The translations under genes were made by a program, and so were the position numbers. A DNA stretch of 18,860 nt from CAYMZB01 sp964394845 (GTDB lineage: Bacteria; Patescibacteriota; Microgenomatia; Daviesbacterales; UBA10151), in assembly GCA_964394845.1 (NCBI GenBank), contig CAYMZB010000047.1:1-18860 (forward strand), given 5' to 3'. Below the pieces are notes generated by a model, which searched no databases, had not been told where the DNA came from, and saw only the letters and a list, made by a program, of their open reading frames with translations. This document shows, piece after piece, positions 14,480 through 18,860 of the stretch; within the stretch, counting starts at the first letter, position 1; every line of letters begins with the position of its first letter.

Positions 14480-14493
14480 GTACCATTGTACCA
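14480..14493 (-). promoter_or_regulatory. Candidate vapBC promoter/operator
   Basis: GTACCA occurs twice in tandem, separated by TT (14480-14485 and 14488-14493), 30 nt upstream of vapB. Read on the minus strand, it overlaps a TACAAT (14485-14490) that could be a -10 box. Short tandem half-sites over a -10 are typical of ribbon-helix-helix operators. No convincing -35 is seen. Confidence 0.4.
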
Positions 14494-14504
14494 CAACCTT
14501 CTAA

Positions 14505-14533
14505 TTGACGCCGGGTCTGTTATCTACTATCCT
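14505..14533 (+). promoter_or_regulatory. Candidate promoter of the SPFH gene
   Basis: TTGACG at 14505-14510 and TATCCT at 14528-14533 are separated by 17 nt. The expected transcription start falls on or next to the ATG at 14540, so the message would be leaderless. It is divergent from and close to the vapBC operator candidate. Confidence 0.5.
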
Positions 14534-14539
14534 TAGCTC

Positions 14540-15397
14540 ATGCAGGAAGTTATTACGGATAAAATACCCAGGCCGAATTTTTCACTTAAATCCTTGAAAT
14601 GGATAGTTTTGGCCATAATTATCTTTTGGCTTTTAAGTTCAACTTTTGTCTTTATCCCTCCTGGCTACGTAGGCTCAGTCTATGACCGAGGATCCGGAGT
14701 CCAAGATAGGGTATTAAGCGAAGGACTGAGTTTAACAATTCCGTTTTGGCAAAGCGTACAGCTATTTGATGCCAGGCTTCAGGAATATACCATGGCAAAT
14801 CAAGTTGATGAGGGAGCGATCAAAAGAGACGATTCATTGGATGCGCCAACCGCCGATGGCCAACAGGTACGAGTCGACGCCACAGTCCTTTTTATGGTCG
14901 AAAAAGAAAAAGTTCCCCAAATCTGGAAGGAGGTAGGAACAAACTATATCGACAAACTGATTCGGACCGTCTCCCGCTCACAGATCCGGATGGTCATCTC
15001 CCGCTACACCGCACCACAGATTTATTCTGAGCGCCGCCAGGAAGCCGAATCCGTCATGACCAAAGAGATTCAAGAGCTTCTAAAACCAAAACATATCATC
15101 GTTGATAAAGTGTTATTGCGGGCTGTCAACTTCACTCCCGAATATTCCAAAGCCATCGAACAAAAAGTGATCGCTGAGCAAAAAGTCAAGGAGGCTGAGT
15201 ACAAAGTCAAACAGGCCAGTCAGGAAGCCCAGGCCAGAATTGTCGAAGCCAAAGGATTAGCCGAAGCCCAGTTCCTGCAAAGACAAACCTTAAACCAGGA
15301 GTATTTGCAGCTTGAAGCAATTAAAAAATGGAACGGTATAATGCCCCAGGTTACAGGGTCCGGGAGTACTCCTTTTATCAACATTCCCATAAAGTAA
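14540..15397 (+). CDS. SPFH/prohibitin-like membrane protein
   Basis: This 285-residue protein has an N-terminal hydrophobic anchor (about 20-39) after a short charged tail, then an SPFH/Band 7 domain recognisable from IPPGYVGSVYDRG, EGLSLTIPFWQSV, DGQQVRVDATVLFMV and SRSQIRMVISRYT. A long charged helix rich in Ala, Glu, Lys and Gln (about 205-255) is likely a coiled coil. Such proteins assemble into large membrane rings that organise membrane domains, and the HflKC and prohibitin relatives bind FtsH. The presence of ftsH two genes downstream fits that partnership. The gene has no SD. Its codon use looks more GC-rich than the aromatic operon. Confidence 0.87.
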   Translation: MQEVITDKIPRPNFSLKSLKWIVLAIIIFWLLSSTFVFIPPGYVGSVYDRGSGVQDRVLSEGLSLTIPFWQSVQLFDARLQEYTMANQVDEGAIKRDDSLDAPTADGQQVRVDATVLFMVEKEKVPQIWKEVGTNYIDKLIRTVSRSQIRMVISRYTAPQIYSERRQEAESVMTKEIQELLKPKHIIVDKVLLRAVNFTPEYSKAIEQKVIAEQKVKEAEYKVKQASQEAQARIVEAKGLAEAQFLQRQTLNQEYLQLEAIKKWNGIMPQVTGSGSTPFINIPIK

Positions 15398-15398
15398 G

Positions 15399-15426
15399 TT
15401 GCTCGTTGCTCGTTGCTCGTTGCTCG
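15399..15426 (+). repeat. Four tandem copies of TTGCTCG
   Basis: Exactly four 7-bp units TTGCTCG stand head-to-tail between the SPFH gene and the signal peptidase gene. The units contain TTGCTC, and the copy at 15413-15418 lies 15 nt before TAAAAT (15434-15439), so one copy may double as a -35 box. Copy number could vary by slippage. Confidence 0.85.
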
Positions 15427-15439
15427 TTTTGTGTAAAAT
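15413..15439 (+). promoter_or_regulatory. Candidate promoter of the signal peptidase gene
   Basis: TAAAAT at 15434-15439 ends 6 nt before the ATG at 15446, placing the expected start at or beside the start codon. The best -35, TTGCTC at 15413-15418, belongs to the tandem repeat and gives a short 15-nt spacer, so the assignment is weak. Confidence 0.35.
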
Positions 15440-15445
15440 ATATTA

Positions 15446-16834
15446 ATGCCCAGGTTAATTTTTCCAGCGATCCTTATTTTACTTGTTAGCTTTTTAACTT
15501 TTGGTCCAGTTGATACCCAATTTAAAAAAACCGCGTCCCAATACACAGGACTTACGACACTCAAAATTTCGGTTTCAGGAACCGGTTCGATGTACCCGAC
15601 ATTTCCAAAAGGAAAGGGTACAACCTTAAGGGAACTCGAGGAAGAACAGGTTGCACTTGTAGATATGTATGTGTATCCAAGCAAGCGCTTTGGTATCGGT
15701 AGAGGGGATATTGTTGAGTTTAGTAATGCTAAAACCGAGGAAATTATAGCAAAAGACGGCGGATCTGCCGCAGGATTTGTAAAAAGAGTAATAGGATTAC
15801 CCGGAGATTCAGTTGAAATACGGGGCGGTGAAGTTTCTGTAAATGGGCAGATTCCCAAAGAACCTTATACTGCGCTGGCGCGTTCTACCTTTGGCGGTGA
15901 ATTTTTATCAGACTGCAAAAAACTTGCGATACCTGATGGCAAATATTTCGTGATAGGTGATAACCGGAAAGCAAGCAATGACTCAAGGCATGAAGTAGGA
16001 TTTGTTGATGATAAAGATATTGGGTTTATTCTGCCTATTAATTCGCAGATTGGGGTTTGGGATAAAAACTACAGGGATACTGAAAAAGATTCGGATTCTG
16101 CCTCCGTTATTAAACTGGATAAGAAAGCATATGTTGATTTTTTGAATTTACAAAGGAAGGAGTCTTCTTTAAAGCCTCTGAAATACAACAGCAAACTGGA
16201 AGCATCAGCGCTTTTGCGGGGCAAAAATATTTTAAAGTTTAACGACTTTTCCTTTGAGGCAACTAAATCAGGATATACAATTGAAGATTCGTTTGCGCAG
16301 AGCGGTTACTGGAATCCTATAAAAGGAGAGAGCATAGTTCAGGGTTATTATTCCTCAGATGAGCTGATTGAAGGGTTATTGGAGTTTAAGAAATCAAAAG
16401 GAATATTTGTTGACGGGAGAATTGAGGAAATCGGGATTGCGGAGGTTGAAGGGGAAATTAACGGCTGTCCTACTCAGGTAATTGTCCAGCAATTTGCAGG
16501 GTATGTGCCTCCAAATTATTCAAAGGAACAAATTGAGTCCTTTACAAACGCCCTTACAAATGTAAAAAATACCTCGCCGGGCTGGAAGGAACTTAAAGAA
16601 AACAGCAGTGATTCTGATTTTTATCAGAAAAATAAGCAGGATATAGACAGAATCATCGAGGTAATAGAATTGCGGATTTTCCGGCTTGAACCTATTGTTG
16701 AAAAGATTTCTTCTAATCTTTGGTTAACTCCAGATCAAAATAATAACCTTAAGGAAGATGAAAAATTATCGCAGGAACAAAATGATCTGGCTAAAAAAAT
16801 AAATGAAGCTATCAAAAATTTTAAGCCTGAGTAA
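15446..16834 (+). CDS. Signal peptidase I fused to a C-terminal CAP/SCP-like domain
   Basis: This 462-residue protein has an N-terminal membrane segment (about 4-20) and then the serine-lysine protease core of signal peptidase I: nucleophile S48 in SGTGSMYPT, general base K113 in GFVKRVIGLPGD, and the GDNRKASNDSR box at 171-181. It would cut signal peptides on the outer face of the cytoplasmic membrane. A second domain at about 226-355 resembles CAP/SCP proteins: VDFLNLQRKESSLKPLKYNS, then KGESI (293-297) where CAP has GENI, followed by DELIEGLLEF, IEEIGIAEVEG and VIVQQFAGY. The His residues of classical CAP sites are not evident, so this domain may be structural or binding. The rest (about 360-462) is charged, Asn/Glu/Lys-rich and probably helical. 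The start has no SD. Confidence 0.82.
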   Translation: MPRLIFPAILILLVSFLTFGPVDTQFKKTASQYTGLTTLKISVSGTGSMYPTFPKGKGTTLRELEEEQVALVDMYVYPSKRFGIGRGDIVEFSNAKTEEIIAKDGGSAAGFVKRVIGLPGDSVEIRGGEVSVNGQIPKEPYTALARSTFGGEFLSDCKKLAIPDGKYFVIGDNRKASNDSRHEVGFVDDKDIGFILPINSQIGVWDKNYRDTEKDSDSASVIKLDKKAYVDFLNLQRKESSLKPLKYNSKLEASALLRGKNILKFNDFSFEATKSGYTIEDSFAQSGYWNPIKGESIVQGYYSSDELIEGLLEFKKSKGIFVDGRIEEIGIAEVEGEINGCPTQVIVQQFAGYVPPNYSKEQIESFTNALTNVKNTSPGWKELKENSSDSDFYQKNKQDIDRIIEVIELRIFRLEPIVEKISSNLWLTPDQNNNLKEDEKLSQEQNDLAKKINEAIKNFKPE

Positions 16835-16849
16835 GCGGTATTAGGCGGG

Positions 16850-16879
16850 TTGGTATTCTAAAAATCATTTTGCTATACT
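16850..16879 (+). promoter_or_regulatory. Candidate promoter of ftsH
   Basis: TTGGTA at 16850-16855 and TATACT at 16874-16879 are separated by 18 nt. The expected start at about 16886 lies only 2 nt before the ATG at 16888, so ftsH would have a leaderless message. This supports the ATG rather than the upstream in-frame TTG at 16870, which overlaps the -10 region. Confidence 0.55.
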
Positions 16880-16887
16880 TGCGCCTA

Positions 16888-18777
16888 ATGGCTTCAGCGA
16901 AAAATTTATTAAAATTACATAAAACCAAACTTCCTTCCTTTAACGGTAAAAAAAACGGTGCTAAAAAAAGCAAGATTAACTCGATAATTAAAACTATCGG
17001 GGTTTATGCCCTGATCGGACTTGCCATACTTATTTTCGTCGGCAGTTTTCAGGACTCAGGTTCTTCAGATGATGAAATGCCTTTGTCCGGGGTAATTAGT
17101 GCGATCAAAGAGGATAAGGTGGAAAAAATTAGCCTTGAAGGGGAAAAAGTTATTGTTGATTTTAAGGGTGAGGAGAAAGATGCATTTAGCCGTAAAGAGC
17201 CGGGAGAGTCAATATATAAAATATTGGAAAGCTCGGGCGTTGATCCTTCAAAGGTAAAAATCCAGATAAAAGATATTTCCTGGCAGCAGAATTGGGTTTC
17301 AATCATCGGGACAGTTCTGCCGATTCTTTTAATGGTAGGATTTTTCTTTTTTATCTTCAGGCAGGCTAAAGATGGGGCTCAGGGGATATTTTCGTTCGGC
17401 CAATCAAGGGCAAGGCTTTTTACAAAGGATCAGCCCCAGATTAAATTTTCCGATGTAGCAGGAGTTGAGGAAGCAAAAAAAGAACTTGAGGAAGTGGTTG
17501 ATTTTCTAAAAAGCCCTTTAAAATATAAAGAAATCGGCGCAAGAACTCCAAAAGGCGTTTTACTTGTGGGACCGCCCGGATGCGGGAAAACCCTTCTTTC
17601 GAGGGCTGTTGCAGGCGAGGCCAGCGTTCCGTTTTTCTCAATCGCAGGAAGTGAGTTTATGGAAATGCTTGTAGGTGTCGGGGCTGCAAGAGTCAGGGAT
17701 ATGTTTGCAACAGCTAAAAAAAATGCTCCGTCAATAATTTTTGTAGACGAGATTGAATCAATCGGCAGGAAGCGAGGCATGGGAATGTCAGGCGGGCATG
17801 ATGAAAGAGAGCAGACTTTAAACCAGATCTTAGTTGAGATGGACGGGTTTGCGCCAAATGAATCAGTAATCGTAATTGCAGCAACAAACAGGCCGGATCT
17901 TTTGGATCCTGCGCTTGTCAGGCCGGGAAGGTTTGACAGGACAGTAGTTATCGGATTCCCTGATCTTAATGAGCGCAATCAAATAATTACGCTTCATATG
18001 AAGGGAAAACCCTTTACAAAAGATGTTGATATTCAAAGGCTTGCAAGAAGGACGGTAGGATTTTCAGGAGCAGATTTAGCAAATATGTTAAATGAGGCTG
18101 CAATTCTGGCTGCAAGAGACGGCAAAAAAGAGATAGATAATAAAGACCTGGAAGAAGCTGCAACAAAAGTAAAATTAGGCCCCCAGAGAAAAAGAATGCA
18201 GTCGGATAGAGATAGAAAACTGGCAGCATACCATGAAGCAGGACATGCAATAGTAGGGCATAATTTGCCTATGGTAGATCCTGTTCACAGGATAACAATT
18301 GTATCCCGCGGTATGTCGGGAGGGCATACGATGTTTCCACCAACAGAGGACCGTTCTAATGAAACAAAGTCAAGGCTTTTGCAGCAGATAGCGACAGCTT
18401 TAGGAGGAAGGGCAGCTGAAGAAATGGTTTTTAAGGATGTTTCAACCGGTGCCTCTAATGATTTGGAGGTTGCTACTCACATTGCAAGGGAAATGGTAAC
18501 CCAATACGGAATGAGTGCCTTAGGTCCGATCAATATCCAGCCCAGGAGTATGTTTGGGATATACCAGGGAGAAGAAGGATCAGCAATCTCTGAAAATCTG
18601 CAGGCAAGAATTGATTCCGAAATTTCAAAAATTATTGACCAGGCATATAAAGAAGCCAAAGAAATCTTATTAAAAAATAAACTTAAACTTGATAAAGTAG
18701 CAATTGCTTTACTTGATAAAGAAACTTTGGATACAGAGGAATTTGAGAAAATTGTCGGAAAGAAAAAGACTTCATAA
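16888..18777 (+). CDS. ftsH: ATP-dependent zinc metalloprotease FtsH
   Basis: From the ATG at 16888 the protein has 629 residues, a usual length. Two membrane helices (about 34-54 and 138-158) flank a small external domain. The AAA+ module has Walker A GPPGCGKT (228-235), Walker B FVDEIE (about 285-290) and the second region of homology ending RPGRFDR. The peptidase has HEAGH (449-453) and the third zinc ligand Asp in TGASNDLEVAT. Walker A carries Cys where Thr is usual, and Walker B ends in Glu rather than Asp; both look conservative. FtsH degrades misassembled membrane proteins, and the SPFH protein nearby is a plausible regulator. A frame from TTG 16870 would add six residues, but promoter placement argues against it. 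Confidence 0.96.
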   Translation: MASAKNLLKLHKTKLPSFNGKKNGAKKSKINSIIKTIGVYALIGLAILIFVGSFQDSGSSDDEMPLSGVISAIKEDKVEKISLEGEKVIVDFKGEEKDAFSRKEPGESIYKILESSGVDPSKVKIQIKDISWQQNWVSIIGTVLPILLMVGFFFFIFRQAKDGAQGIFSFGQSRARLFTKDQPQIKFSDVAGVEEAKKELEEVVDFLKSPLKYKEIGARTPKGVLLVGPPGCGKTLLSRAVAGEASVPFFSIAGSEFMEMLVGVGAARVRDMFATAKKNAPSIIFVDEIESIGRKRGMGMSGGHDEREQTLNQILVEMDGFAPNESVIVIAATNRPDLLDPALVRPGRFDRTVVIGFPDLNERNQIITLHMKGKPFTKDVDIQRLARRTVGFSGADLANMLNEAAILAARDGKKEIDNKDLEEAATKVKLGPQRKRMQSDRDRKLAAYHEAGHAIVGHNLPMVDPVHRITIVSRGMSGGHTMFPPTEDRSNETKSRLLQQIATALGGRAAEEMVFKDVSTGASNDLEVATHIAREMVTQYGMSALGPINIQPRSMFGIYQGEEGSAISENLQARIDSEISKIIDQAYKEAKEILLKNKLKLDKVAIALLDKETLDTEEFEKIVGKKKTS

Positions 18778-18790
18778 CCTATAGTTAGTA

Positions 18791-18844
18791 TTGACAAATC
18801 CTTTAAAAATGTTTAAACTGATTTTACTAAGTACGCAGGAGGTG
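18791..18844 (+). promoter_or_regulatory. Strong promoter and AGGAGG of a gene running off the right edge
   Basis: TTGACA at 18791-18796 and TAAACT at 18814-18819 are separated by 17 nt, 14 nt after the ftsH stop. The expected start is about 18826. AGGAGG at 18837-18842 follows. A GTG at 18842 opens a frame reading VVIRAE to the edge, faintly like the N-terminus of ribosomal protein bS21, but it overlaps the AGGAGG. No other start codon is visible, so the product is not assigned. Confidence 0.55.
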
Positions 18845-18860
18845 GTAATCCGAGCGGAAA

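Noticed and set aside
15399..15426. CRISPR array
   Set aside because: Units are 7 bp, contiguous and without spacers.
15220..15858. Large minus-strand ORF across the SPFH and signal peptidase genes
   Set aside because: It is antisense to two recognisable proteins, includes the tandem repeat translated as a repeat, and resembles no family.
16870..16887. TTG start for ftsH
   Set aside because: It overlaps the likely -10 box and adds six residues without family support.
17430..17978. Minus-strand ORF inside ftsH
   Set aside because: It is a shadow of the conserved AAA+ coding sequence, with low-complexity Ser/Pro/Thr content.
1..18860. Alternative genetic code with TGA as Gly
   Set aside because: TGA ends trpCF, trpA, aroA, aroDE, aroC and others at exactly the expected protein ends, in ATGA overlaps.

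Overview
The window looks like a chromosomal piece of an AT-rich bacterium, most likely a member of the Patescibacteria/CPR (Microgenomates-like). This placement is inference. It rests on very tight packing with 4-nt ATGA overlaps, unusual multi-domain fusions, apparent leaderless first genes, and a set of divergent but complete biosynthetic enzymes. TGA is used as a stop codon many times, so the recoded groups (Absconditabacteria/Gracilibacteria, TGA = Gly) are excluded. No rRNA, tRNA, CRISPR or insertion sequence is visible.

Region 1 (1-3023) is the end of a tryptophan operon: a 5'-truncated trpC-trpF fusion, trpB and trpA, overlapping and each with a strong Shine-Dalgarno (SD).

Region 2 (3027-12124) is one long aromatic operon: DAHP synthase, aroB, aroA, an aroD-aroE fusion, aroK, aroC, chorismate mutase, an aminotransferase and a tyrA-pheA fusion. 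This covers every step from PEP + erythrose-4-phosphate to phenylalanine and tyrosine. In front of it lies the most striking element of the window, a complete transcription attenuator. A consensus promoter is followed by a 20-codon leader peptide containing the run Tyr-Phe-Trp-Phe-Tyr-Phe. After that come four short complementary segments that can form 1:2, 2:3 (antiterminator) and 3:4 (terminator with seven T) pairings. The operon would thus respond to all three aromatic amino acids at once.

Region 3 (12125-13780) holds a decayed Asp/Glu racemase fragment with two related hairpins, then trpS (tryptophanyl-tRNA synthetase) and a small free-standing tRNA-binding OB-fold protein.

Region 4 (13777-14450, minus strand) is a VapBC-type toxin-antitoxin pair, tail-to-tail with the preceding gene.

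Region 5 (14540-18777) is a membrane-quality group with a more GC-rich look: an SPFH/prohibitin-like protein, a signal peptidase I fused to a C-terminal CAP/SCP-like domain, and FtsH. A strong promoter and an AGGAGG sequence at the right edge announce a further gene.

First genes of transcription units repeatedly have a -10 box only about 6-12 nt before the start codon and little or no SD, whereas several operon-internal genes have strong SDs. This suggests leaderless initiation at unit starts.
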